Positions 1-5,334 of a DNA stretch of 8,342 nt are shown here, piece after piece. Below the pieces are notes generated by a model. The model saw only the letters and a list, made by a program, of their open reading frames with translations, was not told the DNA's origin and made no database searches. This DNA comes from Paenibacillaceae bacterium UBA6304. GTDB lineage: Bacteria > Bacillota > Bacilli > Paenibacillales > Paenibacillaceae. The position numbers were made by a program, and so were the translations under genes. The first letter of the stretch is position 1, and the number at the start of each line of letters is the position of its first letter. The stretch lies in NCBI GenBank assembly GCA_002439285.1, contig DJTQ01000279.1, positions 1 through 8,342 on the forward strand, given 5' to 3'.

Positions 1-24
1 TGTAAGCATATCCGCCAGATTCAT
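1..24 (-). CDS. Probable start of an unidentified gene, cut by the window edge
   Basis: Reading leftwards from position 24, an ATG opens a frame MNLADMLT that runs off the window. A purine-rich GAGGCGG lies about 6 bases upstream of the ATG, which is a workable ribosome binding site. The start falls just beyond the terminator of the phosphatase gene, where a new minus-strand gene would be expected. Only eight codons are visible, so no product can be named. An overlapping ATG four bases upstream stops after two codons and is not the start. Confidence 0.35.
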
Positions 25-87
25 ATCATACCGCCTCGCCGTTTTACTACCATTATGGGATTTTTTACAGCATTTATTCGGCAGCAG

Positions 88-120
88 AAAAAAAAGCAAC
101 CCGGCCGCTTGCCGGATTGC
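88..120 (-). terminator. Intrinsic terminator of the phosphatase gene
   Basis: On the minus strand a 10-bp stem (GCAATCCGGC with GCCGGGTTGC, one U-G wobble) with a 5-base loop is followed directly by eight T residues. It begins 10 bases past the phosphatase stop codon. On the plus strand the same stem has an A-C mismatch and no T-run, so it terminates leftward transcription. Confidence 0.9.
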
Positions 121-129
121 TTGTACTTT

Positions 130-729
130 TTACTTGGATTCTTCTATGATCTCTTCCAAATGGCGGGTGCAGTTGTACAATCGCAGCGCCCATTCCATCT
201 CTGATTTCTCCAGAACGGTAAGTGACAGATTGCCAATCCGCTGCGTGCATTGATCTTTATACAACGCTGTAAACAACTGGGCCAGCAATCCCCCATGCGT
301 CACAACCAGCACGTTGCTATCCCCATATTTGTCTCCCAATTCCCCCAGAAAAGCCAGTGCCCGGGTACGGATATCTTCTTCCTTTTCCTGTCCGAGTTCC
401 AGCAGGTTCCACTCCTTGCCCCACTTCGTCTCCCTCTCCAGCGCAGTCAAGCCCTCGACCTGACCAAAAGCTCTTTCTTTAATCCGGGCATCCGGATCAA
501 GAAGAGGGATGTCCAATTTATCGGCAATAATTTTCCCTGTCTCTTCTGCACGCATCAGACCGCTCGTTATGACATAGTCCCAGTCATACTCTTGTCCATC
601 AAGCAACCGTGCCGCCAAAAGCCGCGCTTGCCTCCGGCCTTCTTCATTGAGCGGAATATCGCTCTGGCCCTGAATTCTACCTGCCGCGTTCCAATCGGTC
701 AGCCCATGGCGTACTAATCCTACCAGCAT
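130..729 (-). CDS. Histidine phosphatase (phosphoglycerate mutase-like) family protein
   Basis: This 199-residue protein belongs to the histidine phosphatase superfamily, cytoplasmic enzymes that hydrolyse phosphate esters through a phospho-histidine intermediate. The RHG signature is at residues 7-9, with His8 as the predicted nucleophile. An SGLMRAEET block at about 56-64 supplies the conserved phosphate-binding Arg. Glu85 in KERAFGQ is the likely acid residue, and THGG with His145 is the second catalytic histidine. Length and motif order fit the small PhoE/CobC-like branch. The substrate cannot be read from sequence; sugar phosphates, alpha-ribazole phosphate and broad-specificity activity are all possible. 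The frame extends upstream to a TTG at 744, but a strong GGAGGGG lies inside that extension, 6 bases before the ATG at 729, so the ATG is chosen. It appears monocistronic, with its own promoter and terminator. Confidence 0.93.
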   Translation of the reverse strand: MLVGLVRHGLTDWNAAGRIQGQSDIPLNEEGRRQARLLAARLLDGQEYDWDYVITSGLMRAEETGKIIADKLDIPLLDPDARIKERAFGQVEGLTALERETKWGKEWNLLELGQEKEEDIRTRALAFLGELGDKYGDSNVLVVTHGGLLAQLFTALYKDQCTQRIGNLSLTVLEKSEMEWALRLYNCTRHLEEIIEESK

Positions 730-735
730 GTTGTT

Positions 736-742
736 CCCCTCC
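736..742 (-). promoter_or_regulatory. Ribosome binding site fixing the phosphatase start
   Basis: GGAGGGG on the minus strand, 6 bases upstream of the ATG at 729. Because it lies within the longer TTG-initiated frame, it argues that the first five codons of that frame are not translated. Confidence 0.85.
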
Positions 743-771
743 AAATCCTGATGAGCATTCTCGTGAACTTC

Positions 772-780
772 ATTATAACA
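772..780 (-). promoter_or_regulatory. Extended -10 promoter of the phosphatase gene
   Basis: The minus strand reads TGTTATAAT, a full extended -10 (TGn plus TATAAT), about 43 bases upstream of the phosphatase ATG. No good -35 hexamer is present at 16-18 bp. The -35 region coincides with the stem of the terminator at 791-833, so the upstream terminator and this promoter are packed together. Confidence 0.55.
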
Positions 781-790
781 TGATTAAAAC

Positions 791-833
791 AATAAACGCT
801 TCTCTCCACAACGATGCGGAGGAAGCGTTTATT
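791..833 (-). terminator. Terminator of the sigma/anti-sigma operon
   Basis: A perfect 12-bp inverted repeat (AATAAACGCTTC with GAAGCGTTTATT) is extended inside by CTCC/GGAG across a one-base bulge. On the minus strand it starts 17 bases after the anti-sigma stop codon and runs into TTTATTGTTTTA, a moderately good U-rich tail. Rightward function is less likely, since TCTAATTC follows on the plus strand. Confidence 0.8.
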
Positions 834-850
834 TCTAATTCAACAAATCA

Positions 851-1450
851 TTATCTTCTCGATCGGCGAATTCCATTCCAAGAGACAAGCGCCAGCGCCA
901 TCCCCGCCATCGACAGAAGCATCCAATACTGCGGATACGCAGGTCCCAATTGAACTACAAACGGCTCCACGATACCTCGCGATACGCTCGGCAGCGCAAA
1001 AGAGAAGTCTGTCGACACCTCAGTATCGACGGCTGCAACAGCCGCAGGTACGATGCCGGTCATCGGCTTGCTGGCTTCGTTACCCTTAAGGGAACCACCA
1101 ATAGCAAACAGTATCGTACTAATCAGGAATATCGCCAAGAAACTGGCCGCCCAAATCGTCACCCGTCGGCGCAAACGCTTGGAATGGCCTTTATCGCGAA
1201 TATCAGGGGCAAGCCATGGCGATTCCGCGTAGATGCGATCCATGACTTTGCGGTTTACAGCCTCCGCTTGCTCTTCACTGACCTCGATCGGTATGGCTTG
1301 AACAGCTTCCAGGCTCTCCATCCAGATGTGATATTCAGCCGCACAAGACTCGCAGCCCAAAATATGCCATTCCAGCATCTTGCGCTGTGGATGATCTTCC
1401 GGAAGATCCGGTATCAATCCGAACAATTCTTGGGCCTCTCTACAATTCAT
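851..1450 (-). CDS. Zinc-finger anti-sigma factor, two membrane segments
   Basis: This 199-residue protein is the likely membrane-bound inhibitor of the ECF sigma factor encoded just upstream. The N-terminal cytoplasmic part holds the HxxxCxxC signature of zinc-binding anti-sigma domains (His29, Cys33, Cys36), with Cys3 as a probable fourth ligand. A basic KRLRRR stretch (91-96) precedes a first membrane segment at about 97-118. A region of about 55 residues (119-174), presumably outside the cell, leads to a second hydrophobic segment at about 175-192 and a short basic cytoplasmic tail. RsiW-like proteins normally have one membrane segment, so the second is notable. The ATG overlaps the sigma stop codon in an ATGA arrangement, indicating translational coupling and matched stoichiometry. 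Its AGGGG ribosome site lies about 11 bases upstream, within the sigma gene. The inducing signal is unknown. Confidence 0.88.
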   Translation of the reverse strand: MNCREAQELFGLIPDLPEDHPQRKMLEWHILGCESCAAEYHIWMESLEAVQAIPIEVSEEQAEAVNRKVMDRIYAESPWLAPDIRDKGHSKRLRRRVTIWAASFLAIFLISTILFAIGGSLKGNEASKPMTGIVPAAVAAVDTEVSTDFSFALPSVSRGIVEPFVVQLGPAYPQYWMLLSMAGMALALVSWNGIRRSRR

Positions 1451-2064
1451 CTGCTTTTCATCCCCTCGTAATGCTCGTAAATCGGTTCATAAAAGTAGGG
1501 TTCAAGCTGACTTTTAACGCTACTCCGCGCTCGAAATAACAGAGATTTCACTGCACTGACGCTTTGTCCCAGAATACTGGCAATTTCCTGATAATCAAGC
1601 TGGTCGTATTCGCGCAAAATAAGCGCTGACCTCTGCTTCTCAGGCAAATTGTTAATCGCTTCCCGTACTTTGCCAACCTTTTCACTTCGCAATACGGCTT
1701 GCTCTGGAATGGCCTCGCCCGGTGCTACCGGCACATACCCGCTCTCTTCCAGCGGAACATTGGCACTACGCTGCTTGCGCAGTTCACTAAGTACGGTGTT
1801 TCTTGCGATGGTGTACAGCCAGGTGGAGAAAGAAGCGTCTACTTCGCGGAATGAATCCAAACTGCGGAATGCTTTATAGAACGTTTCCGAGCATATATCT
1901 TCTGCGAGCAACTCCAGGTGAGCGCTCTTCAACATGTGATATACAAAGGCCAATATCTTGCGCTGGTACCTTCGCATCAGCTCCGAGTACAGCTCCGTAT
2001 TGCCTTCCTTAATTTCACGAATCATTTGGGAATCCGTCATTTGAGTGCGATCCTCCTCGCCCAT
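1447..2064 (-). CDS. ECF-type (sigma-70 family, group 4) RNA polymerase sigma factor
   Basis: The 205-residue product has only the two domains typical of ECF sigma factors. Region 2 is at about 24-98; it includes AEDICSETFYKAF, the helix contacting core polymerase, and FSTWLYTIARNT, which helps melt the -10 element. A short linker leads to region 4 at about 134-188, with LPEKQRSALILREYDQLDYQEIA and the helix-turn-helix AVKSLLFRARSSVK that reads the -35 element. It would direct transcription of a small stress or envelope regulon once released from the anti-sigma factor. Two starts are possible. The ATG at 2064 has GGGGAG 10 bases upstream. The ATG at 2040 (residue 9) has GAGGAGG 11 bases upstream, gives MTDSQMIRE, and may be the true one. 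The exact subfamily (SigW, YlaC and others) cannot be fixed here, so no symbol is given. Confidence 0.9.
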   Translation of the reverse strand: MGEEDRTQMTDSQMIREIKEGNTELYSELMRRYQRKILAFVYHMLKSAHLELLAEDICSETFYKAFRSLDSFREVDASFSTWLYTIARNTVLSELRKQRSANVPLEESGYVPVAPGEAIPEQAVLRSEKVGKVREAINNLPEKQRSALILREYDQLDYQEIASILGQSVSAVKSLLFRARSSVKSQLEPYFYEPIYEHYEGMKSR

Positions 2065-2209
2065 CCATGCGCTTCTCCCCGTTCGATTCTTCCTTCATTA
2101 TTACCGAACAGGAACAAAAAAGTTGCGGTTGATATGTAACAAAATTAAATTAATCGTTATAAACATCTACAATATAGTTATAAAGGCAGCTTTTCAATAA
2201 TCAAACCAT

Positions 2210-2218
2210 ATTATAGCA
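2210..2218 (-). promoter_or_regulatory. Candidate extended -10 promoter of the sigma/anti-sigma operon
   Basis: The minus strand reads TGCTATAAT, a perfect extended -10, about 145 bases upstream of the sigma start codon. The -35 position is T-rich and does not match the consensus. A weaker alternative with TTGTAG, 17 bp and TTTAAT lies at 2144-2172, closer to the gene. I found no clear ECF-type promoter (GAAC and CGT elements at the right spacing), so autoregulation is not shown by the sequence. Confidence 0.42.
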
Positions 2219-2288
2219 TGAAACTAGGAATTAAAAAATATCCGTGCACTCTTTTAAAAAACTAACACGCTGAAAGGGCAGATGAATC

Positions 2289-3542
2289 ATGAAAATCAGA
2301 AAACTCCAAGAAAGTGAACTAAACCAAGCTGCGGCTTTGGCCAATAAAGTATTCTGCAGTGAAAAACAAGGGGATATGGGCGCCTTTTTTCCGACCCTAT
2401 TCCGGACGGGCCTAAGCCATTCTTACGGGGCTTTTGACCAAAAAGGGAATCTGGTTTCCTTTATGGGATTGGTCCCGCTTCGAATCATTTCGGGAACTGT
2501 AAGAATAGATGCTTTTTCGGTGGGTGCCGTATGCACCGATCCCTCCTCTCGCGGGTTGGGACTTGCCGGTGAACTGCTGCAGCAATGCCGGGAGCACGCC
2601 CTACGCGCTGGCGCCTCCCTGCTGTTCATTTCGGGCGACCGATCGCTGTACACCCGTGCTGGTAGCATGGCGTACGGAGGGGCAAGCAAATTTGTGATTA
2701 AGTCGGACTCGGCCAAGCTGTTAGAAGATAACGGATCACAAGCAACCGTCCGTGACATGTTGCCGGAGGACATATTTACTGTGCACGATCTGCTTCAACG
2801 GCGTCCTGCAACGATTGATTGGAGCATTCAGGAATTACAGCAGTTTATAGGCTCGGCCCCGCTTGCCGGTGTTAGCGGGCTGGAGCAGCATATCCGGGTC
2901 GCCGAGTCTCCAGTCGGGCAGACAACGGCTATGGCCGTATTTGCTGTTCCGATGGACCGGGAAATCCCTTCAGCACCCATAGACCCGTCAGGCTCGACGC
3001 CCCCGACGGTCACGACATCCCAGACGTCTCCGGCCCTCTCCCCAACCGAGGCATCCCCGGCATCCCCGACTATCGAGGCGGATGTTATGCGCACCGGTCA
3101 AATGCTCGAGTGGGCCGGGGATCCGGAGGCCTTGCCATTGCTGATCGCCGATGCAGTTTCCCGCTACCTTTTGGATGAGCTTACCCTCATTCTGCCTTGG
3201 CAAGATACCCGGGTGTCTGAAGTGCTGCAACAAGCATTCCAAGTTTCTCCCGACAATCAAAACAACGCAGGGACCGTGATGATCGTCGATGCTGCTGCGC
3301 TGATCACCCAAGTCGGTCTCGCAGAAGAGGACGGGCAACCGGACAAGCCGACCATTTCCGTTCTGGCGGACAGCCAATTCGAGTTTCACACAGGAGGTTA
3401 CTCCATCCCGGTCGACGGGGGACCCGAATTGTGCTCGCTGCTGTTCGACCCGGATAGTCCGATTCTTAAAAAATCTGGACTGAACGGCGGAATTCCTTCT
3501 ACCGTTCAGCTCCCTTATATGTATGGACTATATTTTATATAG
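2289..3542 (+). CDS. Two-domain GNAT-family N-acetyltransferase (Eis-like layout)
   Basis: The 417-residue protein begins with a GNAT domain (about 1-140). It contains the acetyl-CoA pyrophosphate-binding loop SSRGLGLAG with the R-x-x-G-x-A pattern at 88-93, preceded by the beta-strand VGAVCTDP. The following stretch ending YTRAGSMAYGG matches the usual GNAT pattern. A second half (about 155-345) looks like a degenerate GNAT-like unit, with GDPEALPLLIADAV and LTLILPWQD, and a C-terminal part (about 350-417) ends in a conserved-looking PYMYGLYFI. Tandem GNAT plus a carrier-protein-like tail is the Eis arrangement, but the substrate is unknown and could be an amine, aminoglycoside or protein. 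Residues 226-263 form a Pro/Ser/Thr-rich, probably disordered insert. The ATG has AAAGGG 10 bases upstream. The gene is divergent from the sigma operon and convergent with the ROK kinase; no clear promoter was found. Confidence 0.82.
   Translation: MKIRKLQESELNQAAALANKVFCSEKQGDMGAFFPTLFRTGLSHSYGAFDQKGNLVSFMGLVPLRIISGTVRIDAFSVGAVCTDPSSRGLGLAGELLQQCREHALRAGASLLFISGDRSLYTRAGSMAYGGASKFVIKSDSAKLLEDNGSQATVRDMLPEDIFTVHDLLQRRPATIDWSIQELQQFIGSAPLAGVSGLEQHIRVAESPVGQTTAMAVFAVPMDREIPSAPIDPSGSTPPTVTTSQTSPALSPTEASPASPTIEADVMRTGQMLEWAGDPEALPLLIADAVSRYLLDELTLILPWQDTRVSEVLQQAFQVSPDNQNNAGTVMIVDAAALITQVGLAEEDGQPDKPTISVLADSQFEFHTGGYSIPVDGGPELCSLLFDPDSPILKKSGLNGGIPSTVQLPYMYGLYFI
3468..3513 (-). terminator. Candidate terminator of the ROK kinase inside the acetyltransferase gene
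   Basis: An inverted repeat pairs CTGAACGG (3480-3487) with CCGTTCAG (3502-3509) around a 14-base loop. It extends by three more pairs (3477-3479 with 3511-3513) past a bulge. On the minus strand it is followed after three bases by TTTTTT. It lies about 70 bases beyond the kinase stop codon, within the coding sequence of the convergent gene. Confidence 0.42.
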
Positions 3543-3550
3543 TCCAGTTT
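3524..3550 (+). terminator. Terminator overlapping the acetyltransferase stop codon
   Basis: A perfect 10-bp inverted repeat, TGGACTATAT and ATATAGTCCA with a TTT loop, spans 3524-3546; the TAG stop codon lies in its right arm. GTTTCGTTTC follows on the plus strand. The stem is AT-rich and the T-tail is interrupted, so termination may be moderate. The minus strand has no T-run beyond the hairpin. Confidence 0.6.
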
Positions 3551-3579
3551 CGTTTCACATTCTAAAGATGTATTGCCGG

Positions 3580-4458
3580 TTAGGTGCGCTTTAATGCCTG
3601 GAGCCCAAGGACAAGCGCACCTTTCAGCCCGGCGTCACTCCCTAAACCCGGAGGAACAATGTACTCGTCGATGCCTACACCCAGCTCAGGGGCACTCACA
3701 TAACCTTGCAGATTTCGTTGCACCTCCGTCCGGATCATCGGGAAGAGCTGCTTCTGTCCCATTACTCCGCCACCCAATATCACCTTTTTGGGCGACAAAG
3801 TTAAGATGGTAGTTGTAACGGCCTGGGCGATATAAAAGGCTTCAAGGGACCATGCGAAATGAGAATTCGGCAGTTCACTGCCCGGGACGCCCCATCGCAG
3901 CTCCAATGCCGGCCCGGCAGCCATGCCTTCGAGACAGTCCCTATGATAAGGACAGCCGCCTTCATACGTATCCTCGGGATGGCGCCTTACCGGAATATGC
4001 CCGCCTTCCGGATGTACCAATCCGTGAATAGATCTGCCTTCCGCCACAATACCCAAACCGACCCCGGTTCCGATCGTGTAATATACGCAGCTATCCAAAC
4101 CTTTTGCCGCGCCCCAGGTCGCTTCACCTAACGCCGCCGCACTTACGTCCGTATCCCAGCCATACGGCACATCGAACTTTTCTTTCATGGCCCCTAAGAA
4201 ATCAAAGTTTCCCCATCCCGGCTTCGGTGTCGTCGTAATATGTCCATATAGCGGGCTATTCGGATCTATATTAATGGGACCGAAGCTGCCGATCCCGATC
4301 GCGCTAACCGGCTTATCCGAGAAATATCCAATGATCTGCGCCAGCGTTTCTTCCGGCCGAGTGGTTGGAAAGCTGACCCGCTCTATAATTTCCCCTTGTT
4401 CATTACCGATACCGCATACCATTTTCGTGCCGCCCGCTTCGATGGCTCCAATATTCAT
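3580..4458 (-). CDS. ROK-family fructokinase (GmuE/YdhR-like)
   Basis: The 292-residue product is a cytoplasmic sugar kinase of the ROK family that phosphorylates fructose or a related hexose with ATP, feeding glycolysis. The N-terminal ATP phosphate-binding motif IEAGGTK is at 6-12. TDVSAAALGE at 103-112 contains the catalytic Asp104, and TIGTGVGLG at 128-136 is the second phosphate loop. The ROK zinc site is seen as His154, Cys169, His172 and Cys175 in GHIPVRRHP and CPYHRDCLEG. GPALELRWG and the C-terminal IVPPGLGSDAG also closely resemble Bacillus subtilis GmuE as I recall it (about 299 residues). In B. subtilis that gene sits in a glucomannan operon; here it stands alone, so the native substrate may differ. 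A strong GGAGGAA lies about 5 bases before the ATG. A cre/LacI-like operator lies in the leader, suggesting control by carbon source. Confidence 0.93.
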   Translation of the reverse strand: MNIGAIEAGGTKMVCGIGNEQGEIIERVSFPTTRPEETLAQIIGYFSDKPVSAIGIGSFGPINIDPNSPLYGHITTTPKPGWGNFDFLGAMKEKFDVPYGWDTDVSAAALGEATWGAAKGLDSCVYYTIGTGVGLGIVAEGRSIHGLVHPEGGHIPVRRHPEDTYEGGCPYHRDCLEGMAAGPALELRWGVPGSELPNSHFAWSLEAFYIAQAVTTTILTLSPKKVILGGGVMGQKQLFPMIRTEVQRNLQGYVSAPELGVGIDEYIVPPGLGSDAGLKGALVLGLQALKRT

Positions 4459-4495
4459 GATAGTTCCTCCTGCTCGTGATATTTAGTAAGTTTAA

Positions 4496-4510
4496 TTGTA
4501 CCGCTTACAA
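4496..4510 (-). promoter_or_regulatory. cre/LacI-family operator-like site upstream of the ROK kinase
   Basis: The minus strand reads TTGTAAGCGGTACAA, about 38 bases upstream of the kinase ATG. It matches 12 of 14 positions of the cre consensus TGWAANCGNTNWCA and has TTGTA/TACAA arms. It could be bound by CcpA or by another LacI-family repressor. Lying just downstream of the predicted promoter, it would act as a block to transcription. Confidence 0.5.
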
Positions 4511-4517
4511 CACAAAG

Positions 4518-4545
4518 ATAATATTAGATTATTCCTCTGAGACAA
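4518..4545 (-). promoter_or_regulatory. Candidate sigma-A promoter of the ROK kinase
   Basis: TTGTCT and TATTAT on the minus strand are separated by 16 bp, matching 4 of 6 and 5 of 6 consensus positions. The predicted start (about 4511) gives a leader of about 50 bases holding the operator-like site. Confidence 0.42.
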
Positions 4546-4553
4546 GATGAACA

Positions 4554-4865
4554 GTGATGTTAGCTGCTTGGCTGCCTACTTTCGATTCCCTACTCCTTAG
4601 CTCCTCCAGTAATCTCCGCCTCTTTCTACTGCAAGTCCAAAACCTTAATTTCAACCTAGAGTTATGTATTTCTTCTACTGTTCATTGTAAAACATTCTTT
4701 ACGAACAATCTAATTTACTCTCCCTTACTCTCCATTACTCTCATCTACTTCCTGCATCTCACCTTACAGTTACTTCTTTTCTTTCTCCACTCTCCTTATC
4801 GCGCAACGTTTCACTCACCTCTCTACTCACTTTTTCACTTTCCTCACTACAAACGCCGCTTTTAG
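4554..4865. other. Pyrimidine-rich gene-free tract
   Basis: The plus strand is dominated by C and T, with few purine runs (for example 4715-4754 has 33 pyrimidines in 40 bases). A 103-codon frame spans it from a GTG, but it has no ribosome binding site and its product is a low-complexity Leu/Phe/Ser string. I regard it as noncoding. No RNA gene or promoter was recognised. Confidence 0.6.
4715..4744. repeat. 10-bp tandem repeat, three copies
   Basis: Three consecutive units, TTACTCTCCC, TTACTCTCCA and TTACTCTCAT, are followed by a degenerate fourth, CTACTTCCTG. The unit length is close to one helical turn. The array lies in the pyrimidine-rich tract. Confidence 0.7.
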
Positions 4866-4881
4866 CTTACCTCTCACATTC

Positions 4882-4899
4882 CATTGGATATTTCCAATG
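4882..4899 (+). repeat. Palindromic repeat copy 1
   Basis: CATTGGATATTTCCAATG is an 18-nt imperfect palindrome (arms CATTGGA and TCCAATG, centre TATT). It is identical to copy 3. The small hairpin TCCGT-TT-ACGGA (4907-4918) lies between copies 1 and 2. Confidence 0.85.
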
Positions 4900-4932
4900 A
4901 AAGTAGTCCGTTTACGGAACTCTTGTCGCTCT

Positions 4933-4950
4933 GAATGGAAATATCCAATG
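4933..4950 (-). repeat. Palindromic repeat copy 2, inverted
   Basis: GAATGGAAATATCCAATG on the plus strand is the reverse complement of copy 1 apart from two bases. Copies 1 and 2 thus form an inverted pair. Confidence 0.8.
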
Positions 4951-4994
4951 AGTTAGCTAATAAATCACCCATTTGTGCCCTTACGATGACTTCT

Positions 4995-5012
4995 CATTGG
5001 ATATTTCCAATG
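4995..5012 (+). repeat. Palindromic repeat copy 3
   Basis: An exact 18-nt match to copy 1. Its symmetry extends outwards to TCTC and GAGA (4992-5015), making the longest arms of the four, 10 bp each. Confidence 0.85.
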
Positions 5013-5045
5013 AGACCCTCAGAATCTGCTCAAAACAAAGAAATC

Positions 5046-5063
5046 CATTGGATATATCCAATA
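5046..5063. repeat. Palindromic repeat copy 4
   Basis: CATTGGATATATCCAATA contains the perfect 16-bp palindrome ATTGGATATATCCAAT (5047-5062). It differs from copy 1 at two positions. Confidence 0.85.
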
Positions 5064-5208
5064 GACAATAACCGCAAATAAAACTGTAACTCAAACCGCA
5101 TACCACCCCAAATCCAAACCAAATTCAACCCAAACCTAAATTCAAATAAAAATTCCAGGATCAAAATCCAGATCAATATTAAATCAACCATCCAAACCCC
5201 AAATAAAC
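5064..5208. other. Nearly G-free A/C-rich tract
   Basis: Positions 5101-5210 hold 3 G against 33 C in 110 bases, with degenerate AAATCCAAACC-type repetition. No frame, promoter or structure is seen. On the minus strand it lies directly after the small RNA terminator. Confidence 0.6.
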
Positions 5209-5236
5209 AAAAAAAAACCGCTTCGCAAGAAGCGGT
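5209..5236 (-). terminator. Terminator of the predicted small RNA
   Basis: An 8-bp GC-rich stem (ACCGCTTC and GAAGCGGT on the minus strand) with a TTGC loop runs into nine T residues. It is too far (about 150 bases) from the tyrA stop codon to be that gene's primary terminator, which lies at 5356-5378. Confidence 0.92.
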
Positions 5237-5292
5237 CTTTGCTCATTACCGAGCAAAAGATATTGGATAGGAGTGGAGAGAAACCATACTGT
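5209..5292 (-). ncRNA. Predicted CcpA-controlled small regulatory RNA, about 84 nt
   Basis: A consensus sigma-A promoter and a strong intrinsic terminator bracket a transcript of about 84 nt in the gap behind tyrA. With a start at about 5292, the RNA has three visible parts. The first is an unpaired CU-rich segment (5265-5283, reading CTCTCCACTCC), complementary to Shine-Dalgarno-type GGAG and GGAGAG. The second is a 7-bp hairpin (5238-5257, TTTGCTC and GAGCAAA, loop GGTAAT). The third is the terminator hairpin with its U-tail. Two cre boxes in the promoter region predict repression by CcpA when preferred sugars are present. This layout recalls Staphylococcus aureus RsaI, a CcpA-repressed RNA with CU-rich seeds; I claim no homology. 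Inference: it would pair with ribosome binding sites of target mRNAs. It contains a 13-codon frame (5246-5287), but only about five bases precede its AUG and there is no ribosome site. I do not recognise the family. Confidence 0.72.
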
Positions 5293-5298
5293 ACTTTT

Positions 5299-5327
5299 AT
5301 TATATGTATACGTTTTCATTCTGTCAA
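5299..5327 (-). promoter_or_regulatory. Perfect-consensus sigma-A promoter of the small RNA
   Basis: TTGACA (5322-5327) and TATAAT (5299-5304) on the minus strand match the consensus at every position with the optimal 17-bp spacer. This is the strongest promoter in the window. No protein gene starts within the next 800 bases, which supports an RNA product. Confidence 0.92.
5305..5319 (-). promoter_or_regulatory. cre box 1, inside the promoter spacer
   Basis: ATGAAAACGTATACA on the minus strand fits the degenerate cre consensus WTGNAANCGNWNNCW at all defined positions. It lies wholly between the -35 and -10 hexamers, so bound CcpA would exclude RNA polymerase. Confidence 0.82.
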
Positions 5328-5334
5328 TACTTTT

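Noticed and set aside
851..1471. Plus-strand frames opposite the anti-sigma and sigma genes
   Set aside because: No ribosome sites or recognisable domains; the minus-strand frames have clear family motifs and coupled starts.
2134..2160. ECF-type promoter (TGTAAC and CGTTAT) facing the acetyltransferase
   Set aside because: The 14-bp spacing is shorter than the roughly 16 bp of known ECF promoters and the -35 box has a mismatch, in very AT-rich DNA.
4554..4865. 103-codon plus-strand frame in the pyrimidine-rich tract
   Set aside because: GTG start without ribosome site and a low-complexity Leu/Phe/Ser product that simply reflects C/T-rich DNA.
4715..5063. CRISPR array
   Set aside because: The 10-bp units are directly adjacent with no spacers, and the 18-nt palindromes differ in orientation and lie at unequal distances with no cas genes nearby.
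5246..5287. 13-codon frame (MVSLHSYPISFAR) within the small RNA, as a leader peptide or dual-function RNA
   Set aside because: Only about five bases would precede the AUG, there is no Shine-Dalgarno sequence, and no gene follows the terminator to be attenuated.
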